A stretch of 64,000 nt of DNA, from positions 1-64,000 of the forward strand of contig NZ_JASISW010000022.1 of NCBI RefSeq assembly GCF_030063335.1, given 5' to 3'. Shown piece after piece: positions 1 to 9,218 of the stretch. The stretch's first letter is position 1. Every line of letters begins with the position of its first letter. The notes beneath the pieces were generated by a model. That model was not told the origin of the DNA and ran no database searches. It saw nothing but the letters and a program-made list of their open reading frames with translations. A program made the position numbers and the translations under genes. Origin of the DNA: Rhodococcus sp. G-MC3. Lineage in GTDB: Bacteria; Actinomycetota; Actinomycetes; Mycobacteriales; Mycobacteriaceae.

Positions 1-74
1 GCGTATTCCGCTCCGTGTGCTTCCAGCAACCGCAGGGCCCTCGCACGGACCTCTGGATCGATTTTCTTGGGCAT
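1..74 (-). mobile_element. IS3-family transposase OrfA, N-terminal fragment cut by the window edge
   Basis: Reading leftward from an ATG at 74-72, the first 24 codons give MPKKIDPEVRARALRLLEAH followed by GAEY, the typical beginning of the small helix-turn-helix OrfA protein of IS3-type insertion sequences. A purine-rich AGGAAGG ribosome-binding site precedes the ATG. Only the start is visible; the rest, OrfB and the inverted repeats lie outside the window, so integrity cannot be judged. The family call rests on the short N-terminal pattern. Confidence 0.6.
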
Positions 75-137
75 GTGCTCATCCTTCCTGACTCAGAAGG
101 AAGCGGCATCAAACCTAGGGTGATTCACATCACCGTG

Positions 138-163
138 AAAAGCGTCCCCGCGGGGACGCTTTT
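138..163. terminator. Perfect 26-bp palindrome between the transposase start and the HNH gene
   Basis: AAAAGCGTCCCC is followed directly by its reverse complement, ending in TTTT. The structure would form a GC-rich hairpin flanked by A and T runs and could terminate in either direction. It lies between two gene starts rather than after a stop codon, so it may instead be an insulator or an IS-associated sequence. Confidence 0.4.
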
Positions 164-237
164 CTGGTTTCCGGAACCTGTCGGTGCTTACCACTAGCCT
201 CTCCTCATAGAACATCAGTTCGAATCGAGGGGCTCGA

Positions 238-1533
238 ATGCATGTAGCAGTCGTCAGGAACACGGACCAACCAGCGGAACCGGCGGTCGAAGATATGGAG
301 CGACCGATCGAGGAACTCGAAAGCGAGATCTGCGCACTCTCCGGTCAGATAGCAGCGGCAACGGCGCGGTATCTGTTGCTGCTGGCCGACTTCGACCAAC
401 GGCGCGGCTGGGCCGGCTGGCAACTGCACTCCTGCTCTCACTGGTTGTCCTGGAAAGCAGGCGTGTCCCTGCACACTGCGCGTGAGCATGTCCGGGTTGC
501 ACGGGCGTTGGTGAGCCTCCCGCTCATCGCGGAGGCATTCGCGCATGGCCGGGTGTCGTATTCCAAGGTCAGAGCGATCACCAGGGTCGCCGATCAGAAG
601 AACGAACAAACCTTGTTGCGTCTGGCACTCGAAGCACCGGCCGCGCACATCGACAGGCTGTGCCGGGGTTTGCTGGCCGCACGGAGACCTACGAAAAACA
701 ACGACCTCGACGAAGAAAGATACGGAGGTCGATGGCGCTGGGACGAGGACGACGGATCACTGGTGATCAACGCACGGTTGCGCCCCGAGGACGGAGCCCG
801 GTTCTTGGCTGCGTTGACGCGGGCGGAGTACGAACGGACCCGAACCGATCCCGAACTCGACGTCGACGCCGCTGCGCCTGCACCGCGGAACATCGTGCCC
901 GCGTTGACGGCGATAGCGCAGATGGTGTGCGCTGGGCTGGAGTCTCCAGTGGCCTCACCGGCGGCGGAGGTCATCGTGCACGTAGATCCCGCCACCACGC
1001 ACGCCCACCTCGACGATGGGCCCGGGCTCGATGCGGAGTCGCTGGCGGAGGTGCTGTGCGATGCGACGATGCGGACCGTCAACCACGGGGCGCTGGGCAA
1101 GACGATTTCATGGAGTACCACAGCGCGGACACCGAGCCGGTTGCAACTGCGGGCGTTGTTGATGCGGGACCGATGCTGCGTCGTCCCCGGGTGTGGGCGG
1201 GTGCGGTTCCTCAATGCCCATCACGTGCACTATCACTCACGTGGGGGTGAGACGGATCTCGAGAATGTGGTGATGATGTGCAGCGAGCACCACCGGGCCT
1301 TGCACGACGGCTACTTCACAATCACCGCACGCGGCGATCAACAGTTCGCGTTCCGTCATTCCGACGGCCGAGAAGTCCTGTATGCGCCTGCCGCGAGCGG
1401 CGATTCGGAGGAATTCGACGACCGATACAAGCTGATCGAGAGTGACGCGATAGTCCCGGACTGGCAGGGCGAAGGACTGGACCTCAGTTTCGCCACGGAC
1501 GTACTTATCCGAAACTGGGAGCGGGCGGCCTAG
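238..1533 (+). CDS. HNH endonuclease / DUF222 (13E12-type) protein
   Basis: This 431-residue protein has an N-terminal alpha-helical DUF222 region (about residues 30-300) and a C-terminal HNH nuclease domain. The HNH core is seen as CCVVPGCGRVRFLNAHHVHY, then GGETDLENVVMMCSEHHRAL with the paired zinc-binding cysteines and the catalytic histidine. Such proteins are multicopy in Mycobacterium and Rhodococcus genomes, and their role is not settled. The start is supported by GAGGGG a few bases upstream. The stop overlaps the stop of the converging xdhC gene in a shared CTAG. The nearby IS end fits a mobile or repeated neighbourhood. Confidence 0.85.
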   Translation: MHVAVVRNTDQPAEPAVEDMERPIEELESEICALSGQIAAATARYLLLLADFDQRRGWAGWQLHSCSHWLSWKAGVSLHTAREHVRVARALVSLPLIAEAFAHGRVSYSKVRAITRVADQKNEQTLLRLALEAPAAHIDRLCRGLLAARRPTKNNDLDEERYGGRWRWDEDDGSLVINARLRPEDGARFLAALTRAEYERTRTDPELDVDAAAPAPRNIVPALTAIAQMVCAGLESPVASPAAEVIVHVDPATTHAHLDDGPGLDAESLAEVLCDATMRTVNHGALGKTISWSTTARTPSRLQLRALLMRDRCCVVPGCGRVRFLNAHHVHYHSRGGETDLENVVMMCSEHHRALHDGYFTITARGDQQFAFRHSDGREVLYAPAASGDSEEFDDRYKLIESDAIVPDWQGEGLDLSFATDVLIRNWERAA

Positions 1534-2609
1534 GCCGAAGCGTGGGCTTCCTGCGCATCATGATGAATCGGCCCGTCCGAGCCCAGCAGCGGCATCCCAC
1601 TTCCCCCTCGCCGCACGGCAACGAACTCCGCGGCGATGGCGACGGCGGTCTCCTCCGGTGTCCTGGCGCCCAGATCGAGGCCGATAGGTGAACGTAGGCG
1701 CGACAGCTCGACATCGGTGAGACCGACCTCGCGCAGTCGTGCCAGTCGGTCGAGATGTGTACGCCGCGAACCCATCGCGCCGACGAAGGCCACCGGCAAC
1801 CGCAGTGCGACCTCCAGGAGCGGCACATCGAATTTCGCGTCGTGGGTGAGCACACACACGACGGTCCGGGAATCCACCGGCGTCCGGGCCAGGTAGCTGT
1901 GCGGCCATTCCACGACTACTTCGTTCGCGTCCGGGAATCGAGACCTCGTGGCAAAGACTGGCCGGGCATCGCACACGGTTACCCGGTAGCCGAGGAATTT
2001 TCCCAGCCGGGCGAGGGCACCCGCATAGTCGATTGCACCGAAGATCAACAGGCTTGGTCGTGTCGCATAGGACTGGACGAACACCTCCAGGTCCGGCCGG
2101 CAACGCACCGATCGAATCCCCGTGCTTCCGGAATCGAGCATCGCGATCGCCTCGTCCACCACTACCGAATCGACATCCGAGAATCCTGTTGTGCCCGACA
2201 CACCGCGCGAACCGACCATCAGCACTTTCCCCGAACCGTCGAGAACTCGGACAGTAGCGATCGGTTCACCGGCGACGACCGCGTCGAGCATCACCGAAGG
2301 CACAGCGGGCGAGACGAATACCTCGATGATGCCGCCGCACGTCAGCCCAACCGCGAAGGCGTCGTCGTCGCTGTAGCCGAAGCTGGTTCGCACGCACACC
2401 CCGCTGGCAAGTACTTCGCGGCACAGCTCGTACACCGCTCCTTCGACGCATCCGCCGGACACGCTGCCTACCACCTCACCGTCGGAGTTGACGGCCATCG
2501 CCGCCCCCGGCAGCCTTGGAGCGCTGCCGGAGACGGAGACGACGGTGGCAATCGCGTAGAGCGTCCCGGAGGAGTTCCACCGCGCCAGCCTTGCTGCAAT
2601 CTCTCTCAT
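1530..2609 (-). CDS. xdhC: XdhC/CoxI-family molybdenum hydroxylase maturation factor
   Basis: A 359-residue protein with an N-terminal XdhC_CoxI domain (SGSAPRLPGAAMAV, then GSVSGGCVEGAVYELCREVL) and a C-terminal Rossmann-like XdhC_C domain (LLIFGAIDYAGALARLGKFL). XdhC proteins hold and sulfurylate the molybdenum cofactor before it enters xanthine dehydrogenase. It is the last gene of the purine operon. Its ATG overlaps the permease stop by one base (TGATG), indicating translational coupling. A longer frame extends upstream but lies inside the permease, so the ATG at 2609 is preferred. Confidence 0.88.
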   Translation of the reverse strand: MREIAARLARWNSSGTLYAIATVVSVSGSAPRLPGAAMAVNSDGEVVGSVSGGCVEGAVYELCREVLASGVCVRTSFGYSDDDAFAVGLTCGGIIEVFVSPAVPSVMLDAVVAGEPIATVRVLDGSGKVLMVGSRGVSGTTGFSDVDSVVVDEAIAMLDSGSTGIRSVRCRPDLEVFVQSYATRPSLLIFGAIDYAGALARLGKFLGYRVTVCDARPVFATRSRFPDANEVVVEWPHSYLARTPVDSRTVVCVLTHDAKFDVPLLEVALRLPVAFVGAMGSRRTHLDRLARLREVGLTDVELSRLRSPIGLDLGARTPEETAVAIAAEFVAVRRGGSGMPLLGSDGPIHHDAQEAHASA

Positions 2610-4051
2610 CAGGAGATCCCGAGTGCCTCTTCGATCGGGTGAAGAGCGAAGTAGATCAGGAAGATCGCGCTCATCACGTACAGCAACCAATGCGTCTGTC
2701 GTATTTTACCTTTCGCCACCCGAACGAGGGTATAGGCGATCACGCCTGCCGCAACACCGACGGTGATCGAATAAGTGAACGGCATCAACACGATCGTCAG
2801 GAAAGCCGGAATCGCGATCTCGGTGTTCTCCCAATCGATCTTGCGCACATGGGTCATCATCAGCGCGCCGACGAGCACCAGCGCCGGAGCTGCAGCGCCC
2901 ACCGGAACCACGCCCGCCAATGGAGTGAAGAAAATCAAGCTGGTGAGCAACCCTCCGGTCACCACGCTGGCAAGACCCGTTCGGGCGCCCTCGGTGACGC
3001 CGGCCGCCGATTCCACCACAGCGGTGTTCGCCGAGCCGTTGATGGCGCCGCCCAAGATGGCCCCGAAACCGTCGACGGTCAGAATTCGGCTGAGCCCCGG
3101 CATCTTCCCCTGCTTGTCCACCAGACCGGCCTCTTCGCCGACACCGAGGATCGTGCCCATGGCGTCGAAGAACCCCGACAGCACCAGCGTGAACAGCACG
3201 ACCGAAGCGGTCACCACACCTGCCCTGGCAAAGCCGCCGAATAGATCGACATCGAACAACAAGCCGAATTGCGGTGTCGCGACAATGGAATCGGGCACCT
3301 TCGGAACGACTGGGCCCCACGCCTTCGGATCGATATCGATGAACGCATTCAGAACAATCGCCAGGTTGGTCGCAACGAAGATTCCGATCAGCATGGCTCC
3401 AGGGACGCGGCGGACGAACAACATGATCATCACCACGAGTCCGACGCAGAACACGAACACCGGCCAACCGGCGAGCTTGCCGAACGTCCCGAGAGTCACT
3501 GCCGTTGCTGCGGCGTCGTGGTGTCCGACGAACCCCGCGTCGACGAGGCCGATAAGGGCGATGAACGCTCCGATGCCGACGCCGATGGCTTGTTTCAAAA
3601 CCAAAGGTATTGCATCCATGATCAGCTGACGGACGCCGGTCAATGCGAAGATCACGATCACGACGCCTTCGAGTACAACCAGCCCCATCGCCTGCGGCCA
3701 CGTCATGTATGGCGCGGCCTGAAAGACCACGATCGGGGTCACTCCGAGCCCCGCAGCCATAGCAAGCGGTGCATTTCCGATGACACCCATGAGTACCGTG
3801 GTGATTCCGGCCGACAGCGCGACCATCGTCGACAGCTGGGCTGGATCGAGCGTGGCTCCGGTGACGTCCTTGGCGTCGCCGATGATGAGCGGGATGAGGA
3901 CGATCAGGTACGCCATCGCGACGAATGTCGTGACGCCTCCACGTATCTCGCGTGAGATGGTGGATCCGCGTAAGGATATCGAAAAGAATCTGTCGATCTG
4001 CGACAGGCGGGGCTTACGTTCGTGTGTGCTGGATTCTTCGAGTTGCGTCAT
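2609..4051 (-). CDS. NCS2-family purine permease (AzgA-like)
   Basis: This 480-residue membrane protein of the nucleobase:cation symporter-2 superfamily starts with a short cytoplasmic tail (MTQLEESSTHERKPRLSQID) and continues with about a dozen hydrophobic segments. Typical purine-permease motifs include TFVAMAYLIVLIP, GLGVTPIVVF and the NGSANTAVVESAAGVTEGAR stretch near the substrate site. It most likely imports guanine, hypoxanthine or xanthine for the deaminase and dehydrogenase encoded just upstream in the same operon. It lies 26 bases after the pucD stop and overlaps xdhC by one base. The long in-frame extension above 4051 lies inside pucD and is not part of the protein. Confidence 0.88.
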   Translation of the reverse strand: MTQLEESSTHERKPRLSQIDRFFSISLRGSTISREIRGGVTTFVAMAYLIVLIPLIIGDAKDVTGATLDPAQLSTMVALSAGITTVLMGVIGNAPLAMAAGLGVTPIVVFQAAPYMTWPQAMGLVVLEGVVIVIFALTGVRQLIMDAIPLVLKQAIGVGIGAFIALIGLVDAGFVGHHDAAATAVTLGTFGKLAGWPVFVFCVGLVVMIMLFVRRVPGAMLIGIFVATNLAIVLNAFIDIDPKAWGPVVPKVPDSIVATPQFGLLFDVDLFGGFARAGVVTASVVLFTLVLSGFFDAMGTILGVGEEAGLVDKQGKMPGLSRILTVDGFGAILGGAINGSANTAVVESAAGVTEGARTGLASVVTGGLLTSLIFFTPLAGVVPVGAAAPALVLVGALMMTHVRKIDWENTEIAIPAFLTIVLMPFTYSITVGVAAGVIAYTLVRVAKGKIRQTHWLLYVMSAIFLIYFALHPIEEALGIS

Positions 4052-4077
4052 GATGTTGCCCTCCCAGGGCTGTGGGA

Positions 4078-6417
4078 CTAACTGCTGACGATGTGTTCGG
4101 GGCGGATCGGTACCCGGGTCAAGGCGAGCCCGGTTGCATCGCGGATCGCGGCCACAACGGCGGGCGTCGACGACAGAGTCGGCGGTTCGCCTGCTCCGCG
4201 GAGACCGTACGGCGCCTGTGGATCTGCATTTTCCAGGATGTCGAGCTTCATGGGCGGCATGTCGAGGATGGTGGGGATGAGGTAATCGGTGAACGACGGA
4301 TTCTTCACGAGCCCGTTCACGACGACGATCTCCTCCATGACGGCGAGGCCGAGTCCTTGGGCCGAGCCGCCGTGGATCTGGCCTTCGAGCGAGAGTCGGT
4401 TGAGGATCTTGCCGACGTCCTGCACGGCCGCCATTTCGACGACCTTGACCAGGCCGAGCTCGACGTCGACATCCACGACCGCTCGGTGCACGCACAGCGC
4501 GAGCTGGGTGTGGCTGGCGCCTTGGCCGGTGACGGGGTCCATGCCGCTGGTGGGACGGTGATGGAACTCGCGGGTCTGCTCGATCACCCGTTCACCGAGC
4601 ACGTCCTCGATCGTGGCGAGCACACCGTCGGTGACCGAGACGACCTTGCCGCCGTCCAGGCTGAGGTCCGAGACAGCCCGTCCGACGTACAGTCCGGCCA
4701 GAACGAAGATTGCTTCTCGAACGGCCTCGCAGGCAGCCTTGACTGCACCACCGGTCATATAGGACTGCCGCGACGCCGAGGACGATCCGGAGTTGCCGAC
4801 CTTGGTATCCGCTGGGTGGATGACCACCTTGGTCACACCGAGCTCGGTCCGCGCGATTTGAGCCTCCAGAGTTACCAGTCCCTGCCCCACCTCCGCTGCG
4901 GCAGTGTGGACGAGCGCGGTCGCTTCGCCCCCGATCACCTCGAGCCGTACACGCGCGGTCGAATAGTCGTCGTAATTCTCCGAGAAGCAGATGTTCTTGA
5001 GGCCGACTCCGTACCCGACCCCACGTACGACGCCCTCGCCGTGCGTGGTCTGCGAGGCCCCTCCCGGAAGATTCCGAATGTCCGACGCATCGACGGGGGC
5101 CGGCATCGGCATCGCTTCGGCACGGGCGAGCATCTCCGCGAGTGGCGCGGGGGCTTCGATGACCTGTCCGGTCGCGAGGATGGAACCTTGACTGACAGCA
5201 TTGATCTGCCGGACCTCTACCGGGCTCAGTCCGCAGGCCTCGGCAAGCTTGTCCATCATCGACTCGTACGCGAAACATGCTTGTACAGCACCGAATCCTC
5301 GCATGGCTCCACATGGAGGGTTGTTGGTGTAGACACCGTACGCGTCGATCTCGATGTTCGGGATGACGTACGGTCCGACCCCGAGCGAGGCCGCGTTTCC
5401 GACGACATTCAGTGTCGCAGAGGTATACGCGCCGCCGTCGAGAATGATCTCGACGTCCGCGTACAACAGCTTGCCGTCACGGGTCGCGCCGTACTCGTAG
5501 TGCATCTGCGCTGGATGCCGGTGGACGTGGCCGAAGAACGACTCGTACCGGTTGTAGACGATCTTGACCGGTTTACCCGTGTGCATCGCCAGCATCGCCG
5601 CGTGAATCTGCATGGAGAGGTCCTCGCGGCCACCGAATGCTCCGCCGACTCCTGCCAGAGTCATCCGGATCTTCTCCTTCGGAAGCCCCAGACATGGCCC
5701 GATCTGTTCGAGGTCGTTGTGCATCCATTGGGTGGCTACATACAGATCGATGCCGCCGTCCTCGCCGGGAATCGCAAGACCCGACTCGGGACCGAGGAAT
5801 GCCTGATCCTGTATACCGACCGAGAATTCGCTGCTGACAACAACATCGGCCGCTACTTTCGCGGCCGCCACATCGCCCACCCGCACCGGCTGATGCCGCA
5901 CCACTCCCCCGCGCTCCTGCACGAACGGATATGTCGGATCCAGCGCAGCACGCCTGGCATCGGTCAGTGGTTCGAGTACCTCGTACTCGACGACGATCTT
6001 TTCCATCGCCCGGCGCGCCGTTTCGGGGTGATCTGCGGCGATCAGGGCGATCGGCTCCCCCTCGTGACGGACCTCGTCGAACGCGAGAACGGGCTGATCC
6101 CAGGTGTTATCGAGACCGAAGCACTTGCGGCCCGGTACATCCTCGTGTGTCAGGACCGCTTCGACCCCGGGCGTGACGAGAGCCTGCGAGATGTCGACCG
6201 AGACGATACGAGCACGTGGGTGCGGACTGCGTAGCGTTGCACCCCAGAGCATTCCGTCGATGAACAGGTCCGAAGAGTACGCGAACTCGCCCTTTACTTT
6301 GAGGTTTCCGTCCGGTCGCAGTGGGCTGTCTCCGACTCGTCCTCGGCCAGGGGCCGCGATGTCGGCGGGAGCCTTCAACGGGGTTTGTTTCAACGGGGCT
6401 TGTGTCGGCGCGCTCAC
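4078..6417 (-). CDS. pucD: Xanthine dehydrogenase-type molybdopterin-binding large subunit
   Basis: A 779-residue molybdenum hydroxylase subunit. An a/b hammerhead domain occupies about residues 45-160, followed by the molybdopterin-binding halves. Characteristic stretches are GVGGAFGGREDLSMQIHAAM, CGAMRGFGAVQACFAYESMM and, near the C-terminus, APYGLRGAGEPPTLSSTPAV carrying the expected catalytic glutamate. It would hydroxylate a purine such as hypoxanthine or xanthine, with electrons passing to the PucE iron-sulfur and PucC FAD subunits. The GTG start overlaps the deaminase stop in a GTGA. The physical gap between this subunit and pucE, filled by a deaminase gene, is unusual. Confidence 0.88.
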   Translation of the reverse strand: MSAPTQAPLKQTPLKAPADIAAPGRGRVGDSPLRPDGNLKVKGEFAYSSDLFIDGMLWGATLRSPHPRARIVSVDISQALVTPGVEAVLTHEDVPGRKCFGLDNTWDQPVLAFDEVRHEGEPIALIAADHPETARRAMEKIVVEYEVLEPLTDARRAALDPTYPFVQERGGVVRHQPVRVGDVAAAKVAADVVVSSEFSVGIQDQAFLGPESGLAIPGEDGGIDLYVATQWMHNDLEQIGPCLGLPKEKIRMTLAGVGGAFGGREDLSMQIHAAMLAMHTGKPVKIVYNRYESFFGHVHRHPAQMHYEYGATRDGKLLYADVEIILDGGAYTSATLNVVGNAASLGVGPYVIPNIEIDAYGVYTNNPPCGAMRGFGAVQACFAYESMMDKLAEACGLSPVEVRQINAVSQGSILATGQVIEAPAPLAEMLARAEAMPMPAPVDASDIRNLPGGASQTTHGEGVVRGVGYGVGLKNICFSENYDDYSTARVRLEVIGGEATALVHTAAAEVGQGLVTLEAQIARTELGVTKVVIHPADTKVGNSGSSSASRQSYMTGGAVKAACEAVREAIFVLAGLYVGRAVSDLSLDGGKVVSVTDGVLATIEDVLGERVIEQTREFHHRPTSGMDPVTGQGASHTQLALCVHRAVVDVDVELGLVKVVEMAAVQDVGKILNRLSLEGQIHGGSAQGLGLAVMEEIVVVNGLVKNPSFTDYLIPTILDMPPMKLDILENADPQAPYGLRGAGEPPTLSSTPAVVAAIRDATGLALTRVPIRPEHIVSS

Positions 6418-7769
6418 AGGACATCCTTTGCTAGTTCCATCAGCCGGCGGTGTGCGTCGACACCTTCACGCGCCACTGCGTCCTGCGGGGCACTGACCAA
6501 CACGTCGTCCTCGACGATGGTTCTTCCGCCGACCATCAGCCGCGCCAGCGGCGGGGTCTGGCCGTAGGCGAACGCAACGATCGGATCGTCCACTGCAGAG
6601 TAGAAACCGTCGGTCCTCCACAGCGCAAGGTCTGCGATCTTCCCCACCTCGATGGATCCGATCTCCTCCTGGCGACCGAGCACCGTTGCTCCGCCGAGCG
6701 TCCCGATTTCGAGAGCCTGACGAGCCGTCAAGGCAGTCGGTCCGTACTTGGCCCGCTGCATGTACATCGCCTGACGAACTTCCCCTGCCAACGGCACCAT
6801 CTCGGCCGAAGCACTGCCGTCGACGCCGAGTCCTACCGGTGCACCCGCAGCGAGCAGGTCCGATACCCGCGCAATTCCGGCTCCCAAACGTGCATTCGAG
6901 CTCGGGCAGTGCGCGGTGCCGGTTCCGGTCGCCGCCATCTTTGCGATGTCGGAGTCGTGCAGGTGGACCGCGTGCGCGAACCAGACATCGTCACCGAGCC
7001 AACCGACCTGCTCCATGTATTCGACAGGTGTGCAGCCCATCTGGGCCAGACAGTGCTCTTCTTCGTCCATCGTTTCGGCGAGATGCGTGTGCAACCGGAC
7101 CCCCTTGGATCGCGCCAACGTCGCAGATTCGACCAGCAGATCCTTGCTGATGGAGAACGGTGAACACGGCGCGACAGCAATCCGCAGCATCGATCCGAAC
7201 GAGCTGTCGTGATAGGTGTCGATTGCATCGGCGGTGGCCGTGAGGATGTCGTCGAGACTTTCGACCACCTCGTCCGGCGGCAGCCCACCGTCGGAAACAC
7301 CGCGGTCCATCGAGCCTCGGCACGGCTGAAAACGGACGCCGATGCGACGAGCGGCATCTATCTCGGCGGCAAACAGATCTCCCCGATCCTTGGGGAAGAT
7401 GTAGTGGTGGTCGGTCGTGGTGGTACAACCCGACTTCGCCAGCCATCCCAACCCTGCCGCCGCAGCGCCGCCCACGACCTCGGCGTCCATTTTCGACCAG
7501 GGCTTGTACAAAGCGACGAGCCACTCGAACAACGTGTTGTCCTTCGCCAGTCCCTGCGATGCCCACTGGTAGAGGTGGTGGTGGGTGTTCACCAGACCGG
7601 GAGTCAGGAGTCCACCCTTGGCGTCGATCGTTTCGGCGCCCTCGAATGCGGGCGCGGGCCCCGATCCCAGTGCGGTGATCATCCCGTCCTCGATCACCAC
7701 ATACCCACCGGGAATCTCGTGACCGACGATCGGGGCTACATACGCATTGTGAATGATGGTCACAGTCAT
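6414..7769 (-). CDS. Amidohydrolase-superfamily purine deaminase (8-oxoguanine/guanine deaminase-like)
   Basis: This 451-residue metal-dependent deaminase has the HxH metal motif in [17 protein letters not shown] (His63-65), a later [15 protein letters not shown], the FAHAVHL histidine and the metal aspartate in GLGVDGSAS. The NTHHHLYQ pattern is common in proteins annotated as 8-oxoguanine deaminase. Deamination of guanine would give xanthine (8-oxoguanine would give urate), and xanthine could feed the flanking dehydrogenase subunits. Start and stop overlap pucE and pucD by four bases each, so translation is coupled on both sides. The ATG at 7769 is chosen over a longer frame because of this overlap. 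The exact substrate is not provable from sequence. Confidence 0.82.
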   Translation of the reverse strand: MTVTIIHNAYVAPIVGHEIPGGYVVIEDGMITALGSGPAPAFEGAETIDAKGGLLTPGLVNTHHHLYQWASQGLAKDNTLFEWLVALYKPWSKMDAEVVGGAAAAGLGWLAKSGCTTTTDHHYIFPKDRGDLFAAEIDAARRIGVRFQPCRGSMDRGVSDGGLPPDEVVESLDDILTATADAIDTYHDSSFGSMLRIAVAPCSPFSISKDLLVESATLARSKGVRLHTHLAETMDEEEHCLAQMGCTPVEYMEQVGWLGDDVWFAHAVHLHDSDIAKMAATGTGTAHCPSSNARLGAGIARVSDLLAAGAPVGLGVDGSASAEMVPLAGEVRQAMYMQRAKYGPTALTARQALEIGTLGGATVLGRQEEIGSIEVGKIADLALWRTDGFYSAVDDPIVAFAYGQTPPLARLMVGGRTIVEDDVLVSAPQDAVAREGVDAHRRLMELAKDVL

Positions 7770-8239
7770 CGGGATTCGGCCTTTCGGGTTGCAGCGAGTC
7801 GTACCGCATCGAGTATTTTTTCGTATCCCGTGCAGCGGCACAGGTTTCCCGCGAGCGATTCACGGATCTCTGCATCGGACGGGTCCGGTACACGTTCGAT
7901 CAGGTCATGTGCCTGCACGACGAGACCAGGGGTGCAGAATCCGCACTGAACAGCGCCACACTCGACGAACGCTTCCTGCATCGGGTCGAGGCGATCACCG
8001 TCGGCGAGCCCTTCCACCGTGCGAACTTGACGGCCCTCCACCTGCCCGGCCGCCACCAGGCACGCGCAGGCCGGTAGACCGTCGAGATAGACCGTGCACG
8101 AACCACATTCGCCCTGTTCGCATGCATTCTTCGAGCCGGGAAGACCCATGCGCTCCCGGAGCAGATACAGCAGGCTCTCACCCTCCCAGACGTCGTCGGC
8201 TTCCAGATCCTTACCGTTGACCGTGCACTTGACGCGCAT
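7766..8239 (-). CDS. pucE: Xanthine dehydrogenase-type [2Fe-2S] small subunit
   Basis: A 157-residue iron-sulfur subunit of a molybdenum hydroxylase. The plant-ferredoxin-type cluster is bound by [20 protein letters not shown], and the second helical cluster domain by CGFCTPG and GNLCRCTGY. Length and order fit the small subunit of three-subunit xanthine dehydrogenases, which carries electrons from the molybdenum site to FAD. The ATG at 8239 overlaps the pucC stop in TGATG, and the stop overlaps the deaminase start in ATGA. The upstream in-frame extension lies in pucC. Confidence 0.92.
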   Translation of the reverse strand: MRVKCTVNGKDLEADDVWEGESLLYLLRERMGLPGSKNACEQGECGSCTVYLDGLPACACLVAAGQVEGRQVRTVEGLADGDRLDPMQEAFVECGAVQCGFCTPGLVVQAHDLIERVPDPSDAEIRESLAGNLCRCTGYEKILDAVRLAATRKAESR

Positions 8240-9105
8240 CAGGCTGCCTTTCCTTTGTTGTCGAGGTCTGCACATGCCCATCCGAGAGTTCGTCTCGCCA
8301 TGACCGAAAGCGCGTGCCTGCGGTAGTTCGCAGTGCCGCGAACATCGTCGATGGGGCTCGCCGCTTCCGAAACCAATGCGCCGAATCGTTCGGCCACTCG
8401 GTGATCGAGTACACCGGACCAGTCGAGTTCTGCGGCAAGGAATTCCTCGGCAGCATAGGCCCGCCTCGGCGTCGGCGCAGCGGATCCCAAGCCGGTACCC
8501 ACCCGCCGCTCACCGGGAAAGAGAGCGATCGAGAAGGAGCAGACTGCAATGACCATCGCGTTTCGTGTACCGATCTTCGAAAAATACTGGGGTCCGGCGG
8601 CGGGTCGGACGTGGAAGGCGCGGATCAGCTCGTCCGACTCGCACGAGTTTCGCTTGACGCCCACGTAGAACTCGGCGGCCGGGATCATCCGAGTACCACG
8701 CGAAGCCGACTCGACCTCGACAACCGCTCCCGCGGCCAGCAGCGGCGCGTGCAGATCACCGGCAGGCGACGCACCTCCAAGGTTGCCACCGACGGTTCCT
8801 CTGTTGCGAATCTGCGGCGAACCGACGGTCCGAGATGCCTGCGCGATTCCCGGGAGTCGATCACCGAGCTCGGCGATGATCCGTACATAGGGAACGCCTG
8901 CGCCGACGCGGAGAGTGCCGTCGGGTAGTTCGTGCCAGGTGTTCAGTTCCTCGATGGGGTTCAGATCGAGCAGCGCACCAGGTCGATGCACATCGAAATT
9001 CAACTCCACCATGACGTCGGTGCCGCCTTGAATGGGGACTGCGTCGACGTCTTCGGCTTTGGCCGCCAGTGCATCGGCCCAGGTCTGTGGCCTCAAGAAT
9101 TCCAT
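8239..9105 (-). CDS. pucC: Xanthine dehydrogenase-type FAD-binding medium subunit
   Basis: A 288-residue FAD subunit of the molybdenum hydroxylase family. The flavin-binding signatures are VPIQGGTDVMVELNFD near residues 23-38 and RNRGTVGGNLGGASPAGDLH near 100-119, followed by the CO dehydrogenase flavoprotein C-terminal domain. It receives electrons from PucE and passes them to NAD or another acceptor. It is the first gene of the purine operon, with its ATG 113 bases from the divergent pucR start, so the operon promoter lies in that gap. Confidence 0.88.
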   Translation of the reverse strand: MEFLRPQTWADALAAKAEDVDAVPIQGGTDVMVELNFDVHRPGALLDLNPIEELNTWHELPDGTLRVGAGVPYVRIIAELGDRLPGIAQASRTVGSPQIRNRGTVGGNLGGASPAGDLHAPLLAAGAVVEVESASRGTRMIPAAEFYVGVKRNSCESDELIRAFHVRPAAGPQYFSKIGTRNAMVIAVCSFSIALFPGERRVGTGLGSAAPTPRRAYAAEEFLAAELDWSGVLDHRVAERFGALVSEAASPIDDVRGTANYRRHALSVMARRTLGWACADLDNKGKAA

Positions 9106-9175
9106 GCTCCCAGTACAGCTGCGAGAGAGCTACCGAACGAGGGACAGGAACAACGAACTATGACGGCGATCACAG

Positions 9176-9198
9176 TGTAGGTTCTGGATGTTCCTACA
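9176..9198. promoter_or_regulatory. Inverted repeat in the pucC-pucR intergenic region, candidate PucR operator
   Basis: TGTAGG and CCTACA are separated by 11 bases (TTCTGGATGTT). The site lies 70 bases from the pucC ATG and 20 bases before the pucR GTG, the only divergent control region of the purine cluster. Its location makes it a plausible binding site for PucR, which could both control the operon and repress itself. No experimental consensus is assumed. Confidence 0.4.
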
Positions 9199-9218
9199 AA
9201 TAGTGAGGTCGATACGTC

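Noticed and set aside
2609-4495. N-terminal extension of the purine permease to 628 codons
   Set aside because: The added part lies inside pucD, is Arg/Pro-rich and unlike a permease; the natural start is the ATG at 4051.
4072-6234. A 720-codon open frame on the plus strand
   Set aside because: It is exactly antisense to pucD, whose motifs are unambiguous; the translated product has no recognisable domain and arises from high-GC third-position bias.
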